Source: Alkalihalobacterium sp048323755 (GTDB lineage Bacteria > Bacillota > Bacilli > Bacillales > Bacillaceae_F). From it: 64,000 bases of DNA. The notes beneath the pieces were generated by a model. The model saw only the letters and a list, made by a program, of their open reading frames with translations, was not told where the DNA came from and did no database searches. Shown in pieces: positions 1-8,576 of the stretch; position 1 is the first letter of the stretch, and each line of letters begins with the position of its first letter. The position numbers and the translations under genes are program-made. The stretch lies in assembly GCF_048323755.1 (NCBI RefSeq), contig NZ_JBLWFS010000002.1:272487-336486 (forward strand). The letters are read 5' to 3'.

Positions 1-87
1 AAAGTTAAATCCTATCGTGTTCAACAATGCACTAATTCCAATGAGTATGATAATAATACCTATGATTACATTTCTTGACGTGTGCAT
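1..87 (-). CDS. liaF: LiaF-like membrane protein, N-terminal fragment (runs off left edge)
   Basis: Only the first 29 codons are inside the window. The ATG follows an AAGGAGGAACG ribosome-binding site. After a short polar start (MHTSRN) the peptide is almost entirely Ile/Leu/Gly, i.e. a first transmembrane segment. It lies 42 nt downstream of a liaG-like gene in the order liaI-liaH-liaG, the position of liaF in Bacillus, where LiaF is the membrane-bound inhibitor of the LiaRS envelope-stress two-component system. The assignment rests on position and the hydrophobic N-terminus; the diagnostic C-terminal domain is outside the window. Confidence 0.6.
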   Translation of the reverse strand, partial: MHTSRNVIIGIIIILIGISALLNTIGFNF

Positions 88-129
88 TTTTCGTTCCTCC
101 TTCCTATAAGCCTTACTTTGTTTTGTTAC

Positions 130-981
130 TTAGTCAATTCGAATATCGCCTATTGTAGTCGATACTCTTACTTTGTTTTCACCATGATTTACAATACCTT
201 TATACGTCTTACCGCTTTGTTCCAGCATAACCGGAATATTTATAGAAACGTCTCCTAATGTCGTGCTTGCATTAAGTTCAAAAGAAGGTTCAGGAATCGA
301 TATCCGGACATCACCTGCAGTCGTTTTCAGCTCAATGTCACCATTTTCTCGTTCATATTCTACTGTAATATCTCCAGCTGTATTTGTCCCTTTTAAATCT
401 CCTGTAAACCGCTCAATCCGAAAGTCACCTGCAGTTCCTTTCATCTCAGTACTCACTGAATTTAAATCATAAGCATGAAAATCACCTGCCGTACCTTGAA
501 AAGTAAGGTGATCAATAGAACCTGTTAACCCTTTAACATCACCTGCTGTCATTTTAATATCTAACTCTGCCAAGGTAAGCGGTGAATGAAACCTTAGATC
601 TCCAACTGTATTCTGGATGCTCACAGACTTAGTATAATGTTCAGGTATAAGGATATCGACGGATGACTTGCTAACATTGAAGAACTGCCACCTTTTATTA
701 CTTTTAATATCTACTTCTAAAGTCGAATTTCTCGCCTCTGATTGGATATGATAATCAGAAGAATTCCCTTTTACTTCCAGTATTAATTTTTCACCCGGAT
801 ACTGACGAATTTTCAGATCCGCCACAGATGTAGTAATAGAGAGTTTATCATAGTCATTGATATGAATCCCTTGTTCACTGACCGTACTTGTTCGATTAGA
901 GCTTAATAAGGGTTGAATAATTGTACCGAATGCAATTATGATTCCGATAAAAATAAGCAATACTCCTAAGGATCGTTTCAT
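130..981 (-). CDS. liaG: LiaG-like DUF4097 membrane-anchored protein
   Basis: A 283-residue protein with one N-terminal membrane anchor (about residues 5-27) and an extracytoplasmic body. The body repeats a short Thr-Ala/Leu/Ile-Gly-Asp motif at least seven times (TAGDVKG, TAGDFHA, TAGDFRI, TAGDITV, TAGDVRI, TLGDVSI, TIGDIRI), one per rung, as expected of the DUF4097 beta-helix/adhesin-like fold. LiaG of Bacillus has this architecture and no established biochemical role. It is the third gene of the minus-strand lia cluster, 105 nt after liaH, and a hairpin in that gap may reduce its transcription relative to liaIH. Confidence 0.75.
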   Translation of the reverse strand: MKRSLGVLLIFIGIIIAFGTIIQPLLSSNRTSTVSEQGIHINDYDKLSITTSVADLKIRQYPGEKLILEVKGNSSDYHIQSEARNSTLEVDIKSNKRWQFFNVSKSSVDILIPEHYTKSVSIQNTVGDLRFHSPLTLAELDIKMTAGDVKGLTGSIDHLTFQGTAGDFHAYDLNSVSTEMKGTAGDFRIERFTGDLKGTNTAGDITVEYERENGDIELKTTAGDVRISIPEPSFELNASTTLGDVSINIPVMLEQSGKTYKGIVNHGENKVRVSTTIGDIRID

Positions 982-1038
982 ACCTTCACCCTCTCTTTCA
1001 AGTCTCCTTCATTTTACTATAGCTATGAGAAATGAAGA

Positions 1039-1062
1039 TAGGAGAATTTTCCTTTTCTCCTA
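1039..1062 (-). terminator. Hairpin between liaH and liaG, possible partial terminator
   Basis: TAGGAGAA (1039-1046) pairs with TTCTCCTA (1055-1062) over an 8-nt loop. On the minus strand it is followed by a U-poor tail, so it looks like an attenuating or RNA-stabilising hairpin, not a full terminator. It would favour liaIH over the downstream genes. Confidence 0.4.
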
Positions 1063-1086
1063 CCTTATTTTCTCTGGAGGTTACCC

Positions 1087-1755
1087 TTAGGTTGTAGTTT
1101 GAGAGTGAATTTTTTCTTTCAACTTATTTAATTCTTGTTCGACCTCCTCGTTATATTCGATCTGACTCGTTTGACTGCTTAATAGAACATCTCGTTTATT
1201 TCTGTTTAGGTTAATAGTCGTCTCCATTTCAAAGATTTTCTGTTCCATGCGTTCAAATCCTGCCTGAGCTTTTTCATGATCAAAGCGGTTCATTGCTTGG
1301 TCCATAGATTGTTTTGTCTTTGCAGCGTTGGCTCTTGCGATTAAAACAACTTTTTTATCTTTCATTTCTTGATACTTCTCTCTCATCTCATATAACTGAT
1401 CTTTTAACTCAGCTATTTTCTCATCATTTTGTACACAAACGTCCCCATAATAAGATACTTTTTCTTCATATTGCTTTTTCGATAATAAGGCTTTCTTGGC
1501 TAGCTCTTCCTCTCCAGCTTTCAATGCTAGTTCCGCTTGTTGCCCGCGTTTCTTCATCAATTCAACAGCCTCATTTTTCTGCTTTTCGAAGTTTGCTTTA
1601 ATTGTCATTTGCTTCGTAATTGCTTTTTCTGCTGAGGCTATTTCTTTTTCCATGTCACGTAAGTACTGGTTCAACATCACGACTGGATTTTCTATTTGAT
1701 CTAGGCCTTCATGAATCGTAGCTACCGTTAAATCGCGTATTCGTTTAAATATCAT
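1087..1755 (-). CDS. liaH: LiaH, PspA/IM30-family phage-shock protein
   Basis: 222 residues, almost wholly alpha-helical and charged (long Glu/Lys/Gln coiled coil), starting with the conserved FKRIRDLTVATIHEGLDQIENP-type PspA N-terminus that in this family binds membranes. PspA/LiaH proteins assemble into large oligomers that support stressed cytoplasmic membranes. It lies 12 nt after liaI with its own ribosome-binding site (TAGGAGGAAATAATA), so the two are co-transcribed, as in Bacillus where liaIH is the main LiaR target. Start is the ATG at 1755. Length matches the family (220-230 aa). Confidence 0.88.
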   Translation of the reverse strand: MIFKRIRDLTVATIHEGLDQIENPVVMLNQYLRDMEKEIASAEKAITKQMTIKANFEKQKNEAVELMKKRGQQAELALKAGEEELAKKALLSKKQYEEKVSYYGDVCVQNDEKIAELKDQLYEMREKYQEMKDKKVVLIARANAAKTKQSMDQAMNRFDHEKAQAGFERMEQKIFEMETTINLNRNKRDVLLSSQTSQIEYNEEVEQELNKLKEKIHSQTTT

Positions 1756-1767
1756 TATTATTTCCTC

Positions 1768-2187
1768 CTAAGATTTCAAATGGTTTTTTTCTAAAAATTT
1801 ATTCCACTCATCATCGAAAGCATCTTTGCTCTTTTGCGTTGCATCCGATGTTGCTGCTGCTACTTCTTGGTCTTGGTCAACCAATCTTTTCGTTTTCTCA
1901 CCTGTCACTAGTCGATAACCAAAATAAATGATTATTGCTGCAATGAAGATGCCCGCAAATATATGAAGGTGACCAATGGCAAGAAGTAATCCAAAAATTA
2001 AAATGGCCATTCCGAGCAAATTAGATCCGTGATCTGATTTCATTTTTCGATACCCATAAATAACGAGGAGTACCGATATCGCTAATCCAATTAACCCCCC
2101 AAGTTGAATCCCTAATGTTTGTAAGAAAAGATTTGCTCCAATAAAAAGAAGAATAATCCCTACTATCGCTTTACCAGTCCAATTCAT
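1768..2187 (-). CDS. liaI: LiaI-like membrane protein
   Basis: 139 residues with four hydrophobic segments in the first 95 residues (LiaI/LiaF-type TM module, including a conserved Ile-Tyr-Gly-Tyr-Arg turn) and a charged cytoplasmic tail ending in a helix with Trp. LiaI is thought to anchor LiaH at the membrane. The start ATG is preceded by AAAGGAGGCGAG. As first gene of the lia cluster, its promoter and any LiaR site must lie in the 290-bp divergent spacer before ccdA; I did not identify a convincing LiaR box. The C-terminal tail seems longer than in B. subtilis LiaI. Confidence 0.72.
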   Translation of the reverse strand: MNWTGKAIVGIILLFIGANLFLQTLGIQLGGLIGLAISVLLVIYGYRKMKSDHGSNLLGMAILIFGLLLAIGHLHIFAGIFIAAIIIYFGYRLVTGEKTKRLVDQDQEVAAATSDATQKSKDAFDDEWNKFLEKNHLKS

Positions 2188-2357
2188 TTTCTCGCCTCCT
2201 TTGTCTTAAGCTACCTTTATTGTAAACATTCAAAAGAGCAACGATAACGAGCATGAGAACGGTTTTACTATCAGCCTTGAGACGGATTGTTTTTCAGACT
2301 AACTTCACAAATACTACACATTTTTTAAGTATCATGAAATTGTAACGTCCATTCATT

Positions 2358-2386
2358 TTCTTCCTTTAAGGAAAATCAGTTATAAT
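2358..2386 (+). promoter_or_regulatory. Candidate promoter of the ccdA-like gene
   Basis: A perfect TATAAT at 2381-2386 has only a weak TTCTTC -35 candidate 17 nt upstream. The palindrome TTTTCTTCCTTTAAGGAAAA overlaps the spacer and could be an operator. It lies about 95 nt before the ccdA start. Confidence 0.35.
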
Positions 2387-2481
2387 GACGGTATTACATG
2401 AATACTTGTCTGACTACTTCATAGACTCCTTAAAAGTAAGAGTTCGAACTAAAAAGTGGAAATATTAAACGAGGTGAGATG

Positions 2482-3198
2482 ATGACAGAAATTACAATAT
2501 GGTTAGCCTTCTTCGCAGGAGTTATTTCATTTTTATCTCCTTGTATCTTCCCATTAGTGCCCGCTTATTTAGCACAACTAACGGGAACTTCAGTAAGTGA
2601 CAATCAAATACAAGCAGATCGGTCCTTAATCCTTTCACGAAGTATTGGATTTATTATTGGTTTTACTATTATTTTTGTAATGCTCGGGGCCTCTTCTACG
2701 TTTATTGGAAGGGTATTTCTTGAGAATCAGCTATTGATCCAACAAATCGGTGGAATTATCATTGTTGTTTTTGGGCTACAAATGGCAGGGATTATTTCAA
2801 TATCGATGCTTCTCAGCGAAAAACGTTTTAAAAATACACCGAAGAAATCAACAAGCTTTGCAAACTCTGTATTTTTTGGCTTATTTTTTGGTGCAGGCTG
2901 GTCACCGTGTATTGGACTCGTCCTATCGTCAATTCTATTATTAGCGATGGAATCAGAAACGATGTTTAAAGGAATGTTTATGCTATTCATTTACTCCATG
3001 GGACTTGGAGTTCCATTTATTCTTGTTGCGTTATTATGGTCGAGGTCACTTCACAAACTACGAAAATTAAACCGTATCATTCCAAAGATCCAAAAAGTAA
3101 GTGGGTATATTTTAATCATTCTTGGGATCTTACTGTTTACCGGAAAATTTGCAGCCATTGCGGCTTACTTAACTCGTTTCCAACTCTTTAACCTCTAA
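2482..3198 (+). CDS. ccdA: CcdA-like thiol:disulfide transport membrane protein
   Basis: 238 residues with six predicted membrane segments. It carries the two Cys-Pro signatures of the CcdA/DsbD-beta family: SFLSPCIFPLVPAY near residue 20 and GWSPCIG near residue 140. These cysteines relay electrons from cytoplasmic thioredoxin across the membrane to extracytoplasmic thiol proteins needed for cytochrome c maturation and, in Bacillus, sporulation. I chose the second of two adjacent ATGs because it is 5 nt from the GAGGTG site; 2479 is equally in frame. The downstream amidohydrolase is 84 nt away. Other CcdA paralogues usually exist in Bacillus genomes, so the exact partner is not clear. Confidence 0.82.
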   Translation: MTEITIWLAFFAGVISFLSPCIFPLVPAYLAQLTGTSVSDNQIQADRSLILSRSIGFIIGFTIIFVMLGASSTFIGRVFLENQLLIQQIGGIIIVVFGLQMAGIISISMLLSEKRFKNTPKKSTSFANSVFFGLFFGAGWSPCIGLVLSSILLLAMESETMFKGMFMLFIYSMGLGVPFILVALLWSRSLHKLRKLNRIIPKIQKVSGYILIILGILLFTGKFAAIAAYLTRFQLFNL

Positions 3199-3282
3199 AA
3201 CAATAGAATTAGAGGAATATTTCAATCACTCCTCGAAGTATGATGTTAAGAAAGCCATTTTCTTAGTGTTGGGGTGATAGTT

Positions 3283-4464
3283 ATGAAAGAACTACTTAAT
3301 AAAGGGTTGGACGCCATTTATTCAGAAATGGTCGATATTAGAAGATACCTGCATCAATATCCTGAGCTTTCATTTCAGGAAGAGAAAACTCCAGCATACA
3401 TTGCTGAATTTCATAAAAAGCTTGGACATGAAGTTAAAACAGGAGTAGGAGAACGAGGAGTAGTTGCCATTCTTCGCGGAAGTAAACCTGGAAAAACGAT
3501 TGCTCTGCGGGCTGATTTTGACGGTTTACCGATCCAAGACGAGAAAGATGTTCCTTACAAATCAAAAGTAGACGGCGCGATGCATGCGTGTGGTCATGAT
3601 GGTCATACCGCTAGCCTTCTCGGTTTAGCGAAAGTATTTAACAGTATGAAAGAAGACTTGTCAGGGTCGATTGTATTTATTCATCAACATGCAGAAGAGT
3701 ATGCTCCAGGCGGGGCCATTGCGATGATCCAAGACGGTTGTTTAGAAGGTGTAGATTATGTATTTGGAACTCACCTATGGGCGACTGAACCATTAGGGAA
3801 AATCCAATATCGAAAAGGTCCAATCATGGCCGCCGCTGACCGTTTTGAAGTCGAAATTCACGGCCAAGGCGGCCACGGTGCCATGCCTCATCTAACAAAA
3901 GATGCAGTGGTCATTGGTGCACAACTTGTTACCAACTTACAACAACTTGTGAGTAGAAGAGTCGATCCATTAAAAGCAGCTGTTCTTTCTATCGGTTCGT
4001 TTCAGGCCCAAAATGCGTTTAATGTTATCGCTGACTCTGCAAAATTGATTGGTACCGTACGAACATTTGATGAAGACATCCGTACCAAAATGGAACAAGA
4101 GATTAAAAGAATTATAGATGGTACGACTCTAGCTGCTGATGCTTCTGCTACTTATCACTATTTTAGAGGGTACCCAGCAGTTGTGAACCATGATGACGAA
4201 ACTGAAGTTGTAGCAACAGTCGCTAATAAAGTGCCTGGCGTTTATGAGGTAGAAAACATGATACCGCAAATGGGTGGAGAAGACTTTGCCTACTACCTGC
4301 AGCATGTGAAAGGTTCGTTCTTCTTTACAGGTGCTAGAAACCCAGAATGGAACGTCGCTTATCCCCACCATCATCCAAAATTTGATTTTGATGAAAGAGC
4401 GATGCTAATTGCAGCTAAAACGTTAGGGCATGTTACGTTACATTATCTTGGTAAAGAAGAATAA
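3283..4464 (+). CDS. yhaA: M20-family metal-dependent amidohydrolase (YhaA-like)
   Basis: 393 residues, normal for M20D amidohydrolases (N-acyl-amino acid / hippurate hydrolase type), which hydrolyse N-acylated amino acids to acid plus amino acid. Metal-site motifs are visible: MHACGHDGH near residue 105, HQHAEEYAPGG near residue 140, GTHLW near residue 164 and the C-terminal MGGEDFAYY. The dimerisation insert (GQGGHGAMPH) is present. I start at the ATG 3283 after GGGGTG, not the upstream GTG that is part of the ribosome-binding site. Position next to ecsC matches yhaA in B. subtilis. The true substrate is unknown. Confidence 0.85.
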   Translation: MKELLNKGLDAIYSEMVDIRRYLHQYPELSFQEEKTPAYIAEFHKKLGHEVKTGVGERGVVAILRGSKPGKTIALRADFDGLPIQDEKDVPYKSKVDGAMHACGHDGHTASLLGLAKVFNSMKEDLSGSIVFIHQHAEEYAPGGAIAMIQDGCLEGVDYVFGTHLWATEPLGKIQYRKGPIMAAADRFEVEIHGQGGHGAMPHLTKDAVVIGAQLVTNLQQLVSRRVDPLKAAVLSIGSFQAQNAFNVIADSAKLIGTVRTFDEDIRTKMEQEIKRIIDGTTLAADASATYHYFRGYPAVVNHDDETEVVATVANKVPGVYEVENMIPQMGGEDFAYYLQHVKGSFFFTGARNPEWNVAYPHHHPKFDFDERAMLIAAKTLGHVTLHYLGKEE

Positions 4465-4504
4465 GAGTAACAGTATAAAAAGCCGTCCATATTATTTGAG
4501 CTTG

Positions 4505-4537
4505 AGCGTTTTCACTATTTAGGTGGAAACGCTTTTT
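4505..4537 (+). terminator. Terminator of yhaA
   Basis: AGCGTTTTCAC and GTGGAAACGCT form an 11-bp stem (one G-U pair) over a 7-nt loop, followed by a U run, 40 nt after the stop codon. Confidence 0.8.
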
Positions 4538-4539
4538 AA

Positions 4540-5080
4540 TTTTAGAATAGCAGCAAAGGTTAATACCTGCCTACCTATGCGTAGGCAACAAGCTCTCGTT
4601 GTGTCCTCCCTACAGATTTCCCCCATGTGTCTATAAAATTCTATTTATCGGACAGAACGAAGCATGGCTAAAGCTCCGCACCTAACTAGAGACATTGAAA
4701 GAGTGAGGCGGATTCGAACGCTAATGGATGGAGGCCAGATCTCATAAAATACAATAATGCCACACCTTGAACTGTAGTGAAGCTGCTCATGTTTCAATAT
4801 TAAGGAACTCTGAGGCCCTTATTTTAATGAAAACTGGCATTCTCAAGGTTTTGCGGACTTGAGAGGACCTTATTTGCCCAAAATCTATTAATAACACTAA
4901 GAAAACTAGTAAATAAGGGCCTCTCACTGCTTCAAATTAAAGAAGCAAGGCTTTTTGACAGGAATAAGGGCCTGTGGAGTCCGCTTTACTCACTCTGTTG
5001 TCAGATTATAATTTATGCAATGTGGTGAGCAGTAAAAACAGAAAAGCACAATAAAACGTTAAGTAGTTTTTGAGAACAAT
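4540..5080. other. Gene-free intergenic stretch
   Basis: No gene with a credible start and ribosome-binding site is visible on either strand between the yhaA terminator and the tandem array. Apart from the AGGCCCTTATTT repeat cluster I recognise nothing in it. Confidence 0.6.
4810..4984. repeat. Cluster of AGGCCCTTATTT-type direct and inverted repeats
   Basis: Four related blocks occur in 175 bp: AGGCCCTTATTT (about 4812), AGGACCTTATTTG (4864), AAATAAGGGCCT (4911) and AATAAGGGCCT (4963), two in each orientation. TGAGAGGACCTTATTTGC (4860-4877) is a 16/18 inverted match to 4909-4926, and GCGGACTT (4853) pairs with AGTCCGC (4978). No coding potential was seen. It looks like decayed palindromic repeat DNA. 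Confidence 0.6.
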
Positions 5081-5491
5081 ATGAAGGACACTTTCCTTGC
5101 TTTTCGATCTTGCTTTGTCCTTCATTAGCTCTATGAAGGACACTTCCCTTGCTTTTCAATCTTGCTTTGTCCTACATCAGCTTCATGAAGGACACTTTGC
5201 TTCCTTTTCGATCTTGCTTTGTCCTTCATCAGCTCTATGAAGGACATTCCCTTGTTTTTCGGTCTTGCTTTGTCCTTCATCCGCTCTATGAAGGACATTC
5301 CCTTGCTTTTCTGCCTTACTTCGTCCTTCATCAACTCTATGAAGGACACTTTCCTTCCTTTTCGATCTTGCTTTGTCCTTCATCAGCTCTATGAAGGACA
5401 CTTCGCTTCCTTTTCGATCTTGTTTTGTCCTTCATCAGCTCTATGAAGGACATTTCCCTTGCTTATCTGCCTTACTTCGTCCTTCATCACA
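5081..5491. repeat. Tandem array, eight 51/52-bp units each containing a palindrome
   Basis: Units begin at 5081, 5133, 5185, 5237, 5288, 5339, 5391 and 5443; six steps are 52 or 51 bp with two units one base shorter. Each opens with ATGAAGGACA and closes with TGTCCTTCAT, so each junction is a 10-bp stem over a 7-nt loop (CAGCTCT-like). The middle (CTTTCCTTGCTTTTCGATCTTG) also varies little between units, which excludes a CRISPR array. All six frames are partly open through it because the period is not a multiple of three; I regard these frames as non-coding. It sits about 120 bp beyond the 3' end of ecsC. Confidence 0.9.
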
Positions 5492-5507
5492 TATATTGAT
5501 GTACTAA

Positions 5508-5547
5508 CGAAAAATAGCATACCAATTACTATGTAAATTGATATGCT
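5508..5547 (-). terminator. Terminator of the ecs genes
   Basis: AGCATACCAATT (5516-5527) and AATTGATATGCT (5536-5547) pair 11/12 over an 8-nt loop. On the minus strand the stem is followed by ATTTTTCG. It lies 68 nt beyond the ecsC stop. Confidence 0.7.
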
Positions 5548-5614
5548 AATTCATATTGTTTTATAAGTTTTCCACAAAAGTGGAACTGCTTAATAAAATG
5601 TTTATTTACCACCT

Positions 5615-6343
5615 TTATAACTGCAATAATCTCATTCGATACCCATTTTTGGCGGTTTCACCGAGAACATCCAAAAAATGATAGTTCGCCGCAGCACCGA
5701 CAATGGCTCCAAACCCAGGAATAAGTTGAAGCATTTTTACTAAGTCGATGTGGTCACGATATTCGAGTTGGAATTCCTTCCAATTGATGTTTTCTAAATA
5801 CTCTTCCTCAGTTGGGACCGTTTGAACATACTCATCCCAGTTAGAAACGATTTCGTAAACTTCTTTACGTTTCTCCTCGCTTGAGAAAGCCAATTGAAAT
5901 AAATAAAGAATAAATAAACGTTCCCTGAAATTATTTACATCATAACCATAGCAGCTTGCTGTTTCAAAAAGGAATTTCATTTTGATTCCTAACAAAAGCG
6001 GAAAATCAGCCATTCCTAAAAGGATACCGCCAGCTCCAGTACCCGCACCTTCTACTGCAGCTGTTTTTTTATACTTTTTAATCGCTTCATCCACTTGACG
6101 TTCTCGTTCTTCAAAGCTTGTATTATCTATTCGTTTTACCGAGGTTGTATATTCTGATCCGATTAAAGTAGCATGGACCATCTTTTTAATACTAGTCGTT
6201 ACGACGTGATGAACCTTCTCAGGAATGATTTGATTCATTTTAGTTTGGATTCGTTTCGCCAGACGGCCTGTCATGGATTGACGTTTTTCCATTTTTTTTT
6301 GCCAGCTGCGAAGCTCATCTTTCACTCTAACATCTACTGCCAT
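5615..6343 (-). CDS. ecsC: EcsC family protein
   Basis: 242 residues, close to the family's usual size. It contains the EcsC-domain hallmark Gly/Ala-rich segment (GAGTGAGGILLGMADFPLLL, residues about 99-118) and a C-terminal GFGAIVGAAANYHFLDVLG segment. The start ATG follows GGGGGAGG. It is the third gene of ecsA-ecsB-ecsC, 18 nt after ecsB. EcsC has no established activity; in B. subtilis ecs mutations affect protein secretion, competence and sporulation, mainly through EcsAB. Confidence 0.9.
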   Translation of the reverse strand: MAVDVRVKDELRSWQKKMEKRQSMTGRLAKRIQTKMNQIIPEKVHHVVTTSIKKMVHATLIGSEYTTSVKRIDNTSFEERERQVDEAIKKYKKTAAVEGAGTGAGGILLGMADFPLLLGIKMKFLFETASCYGYDVNNFRERLFILYLFQLAFSSEEKRKEVYEIVSNWDEYVQTVPTEEEYLENINWKEFQLEYRDHIDLVKMLQLIPGFGAIVGAAANYHFLDVLGETAKNGYRMRLLQL

Positions 6344-6361
6344 TTATACCTCCCCCAATGA

Positions 6362-7582
6362 TTACCTTACACTCACTTTTCTATGCATCCAATGAAAGCT
6401 ATATGCATATGAGAACGCAACGCCAAGCGGTAATAGGATAAGTGTCACCATCGTACCCTCAGCAAAAATAACTAATAATACAACAAGGACCGTTGCTTTA
6501 ATCGATAGAAGAATAAATATTAATCTTAAAAAAGACTGCTGTCGATCTTTTGCGTCTATAGGGTACAAGTCAACCCAGATTGCTTTATAGAAATGCTTCC
6601 AAAGTGTCGATAATTGCAGTCCCGACATGTAAATAAATACAAAATACAAGAGATACCGAATAATTCCATCAGGAAGCACTAATAAGATAACCGTGCCCAC
6701 AATAATCAGCCGAATATAAATACCAAAGTAATCATTTGAACGGAGAAAAGCTCTCGTATATAAGTAGTCAAACGTATGCTTATGCTTGTATGGAATTCTA
6801 GTTACAATCGCGTTTGCCCATCGTCTCTTCTTAAACGAACTTTTTAAACTAGGAACATCCGTAAACATATTGGCTACTCGGAAAAAAAGAGTTAACATTT
6901 TATTTTCAATTGAAAGAAGTTGTTCCCACTTTATACTATGATTTTTTTGCAGCTTTCGATAATAAATCAAATATACGCCTAACATAATCACCGCTACTGC
7001 TAGCAGAAAGGTCCAACCATCCTCTATAAATAAGAAGAACGAAAAGCTGGCATTCATCGCAACACGCAACATGATATGATAAATTCTTTCTCTTGATGAT
7101 GCTAGCCGCTGTTCTTCAAAATGACATAGCAAGTTCCATACTTTTGCTCCAGCTAAAATAACTAATACTACTAAGAAGTATGAAAACGAACTATTAATTC
7201 TTTCTGCAAATATTGGCGCTAAAATAAAGAAGATAACGATCATCGCAAAGCTTTGTAAAATACTAGAATATATGATGGAAGAGCGAAAGTAAGGCTGTAA
7301 GCGGCCTTCCATAGGCAATAGAAAAACTAAATCACCTTCTTTTACAAATGTCCTTACTGCCCCTCTCGTTAATAAAAACGTACTCACGATAACAAAGAAC
7401 AACACTGCAGGAAATGTCTGAGGAAGCCAATCTAAAAAATGTCGATAATAATAACTACCTACAATAATTAACAAGTAGATCGTGAACAAGAAGCCACTAT
7501 TGCCAATCAGACGCAAATATCTTATAGCGATCTCCCAGTAACTCTTTAAACGACTACTCCATAACTGCCCTACATCTTTCAT
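6362..7582 (-). CDS. ecsB: EcsB, ABC transporter membrane subunit
   Basis: 406 residues with multiple hydrophobic segments distributed along the chain and a charged cytoplasmic loop near the middle (KSSFKKRRWAN). It is the membrane partner of EcsA. Its ATG overlaps the ecsA stop by 4 nt (ATGA), so translation is coupled. EcsAB is an ABC-type system of unproven substrate required for normal processing and secretion of exoproteins and for intramembrane proteolysis by RasP in B. subtilis. Length matches the family. Confidence 0.9.
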   Translation of the reverse strand: MKDVGQLWSSRLKSYWEIAIRYLRLIGNSGFLFTIYLLIIVGSYYYRHFLDWLPQTFPAVLFFVIVSTFLLTRGAVRTFVKEGDLVFLLPMEGRLQPYFRSSIIYSSILQSFAMIVIFFILAPIFAERINSSFSYFLVVLVILAGAKVWNLLCHFEEQRLASSRERIYHIMLRVAMNASFSFFLFIEDGWTFLLAVAVIMLGVYLIYYRKLQKNHSIKWEQLLSIENKMLTLFFRVANMFTDVPSLKSSFKKRRWANAIVTRIPYKHKHTFDYLYTRAFLRSNDYFGIYIRLIIVGTVILLVLPDGIIRYLLYFVFIYMSGLQLSTLWKHFYKAIWVDLYPIDAKDRQQSFLRLIFILLSIKATVLVVLLVIFAEGTMVTLILLPLGVAFSYAYSFHWMHRKVSVR

Positions 7583-8322
7583 TGGTTATCATCCTTTGTC
7601 GCCTCAATATAAATGTCATCGAGACTTCCATTCGGCATGTTTAATGCTGCTTGTAAATCTTGCAACGTCCCATATAAAATAACTCTTCCACGGTGAAGAA
7701 TAATAAACCGATCACAGTATTTCTCTGCTGTTGCTAAAATATGTGTTGACATAAGGACACTTGCCCCATTCTCTTTCATTTCAACCGTTAAGTCTAAAAA
7801 TGATTTAATACCGACGGGGTCTAAACCAACAATAGGTTCATCTACAATATAGACGCTAGGATTTACTAGGAAAGCACACATAATCATTACTTTTTGCTTC
7901 ATACCTTTAGAAAAGTGACTTGGAAACCAACGCTTCATTTTATCCATTTTAAACTCTTTAAGTAAGGCTTCCCCTCTTACTTGCAATGTTTTTTCATCCA
8001 CCCCATAAGCCATTGCCGTAAGCTCTAAATGTTCCCATAACGTTAATTCTTCATATAAGATTGGGATCTCTGGTATGTACGCTAAAGAAGCCCGGTATTC
8101 ATTTGGTTTTTCTATAAACGATTGTCCATCTATCGTAACACTACCTTTTATAGGTTCCATCAATCCTAGAATATGTTTAATTGTCGTACTTTTACCAGCA
8201 CCATTTAAACCAATAAGGCCGACAATTTCCCCTGGATGAACTTCAAAACTTACATCATGAAGAACCGGTTTACTGGCGTGATAACCACCCGTTAAGTTTC
8301 TAACATCCAATACTTTTCCCAC
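7579..8322 (-). CDS. ecsA: EcsA, ABC transporter ATP-binding subunit
   Basis: 247 residues with Walker A GLNGAGKST (about residue 37-45), a Q-loop region, signature FSKGMKQKV in place of canonical LSGGQ, Walker B VYIVDEP and the H-loop STHIL. The start is GTG, behind GGAAGGGG. It powers EcsB and heads the three-gene ecs operon. In B. subtilis ecsA lies divergent from hit; here a lipoprotein gene and an acyl-CoA ligase gene are inserted between them. Confidence 0.93.
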   Translation of the reverse strand: MGKVLDVRNLTGGYHASKPVLHDVSFEVHPGEIVGLIGLNGAGKSTTIKHILGLMEPIKGSVTIDGQSFIEKPNEYRASLAYIPEIPILYEELTLWEHLELTAMAYGVDEKTLQVRGEALLKEFKMDKMKRWFPSHFSKGMKQKVMIMCAFLVNPSVYIVDEPIVGLDPVGIKSFLDLTVEMKENGASVLMSTHILATAEKYCDRFIILHRGRVILYGTLQDLQAALNMPNGSLDDIYIEATKDDNQ

Positions 8323-8576
8323 GCGTCTACCCCTTCCTTTTCTAACCGTTTATATAACATCTTGCGGATATTAGTCACAAAAATGATTGTATCTCTCAAT
8401 TCCATTACCTTATTGTACCAGATATTTTGCCTTTAAACGATCATCATACATGAATAAAGAGACTGTCCCCTATGTAAGTTTTAGAGAACCTAAAGATAGG
8501 TGCATATTGTTGCAACAGCTACCTTTATACGATGTCTAACACTTATGGGTAACAGCCTCTTTTAATGATTGCTTTT

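Noticed and set aside
2188..2478. LiaR binding site upstream of liaI
   Set aside because: Several partly symmetric blocks (around 2275-2300) were seen, but none matched a motif I could state with confidence.
4700..4725. tRNA T-arm-like GGATTCGAACGC
   Set aside because: The flanking bases do not form a T-stem and no acceptor, D or anticodon arm is present on either strand.
5131..5446. Open frames of 70-80 codons on both strands reading MSFIELMKDxAR-type repeats
   Set aside because: They are translations of the 51/52-bp palindromic array; the period shifts frame every unit and several frames on both strands are open at once, so this reflects repeat DNA, not genes.
5081..5491. CRISPR array
   Set aside because: The segments between the palindromic repeats are themselves nearly identical, and there are no cas genes in the window.
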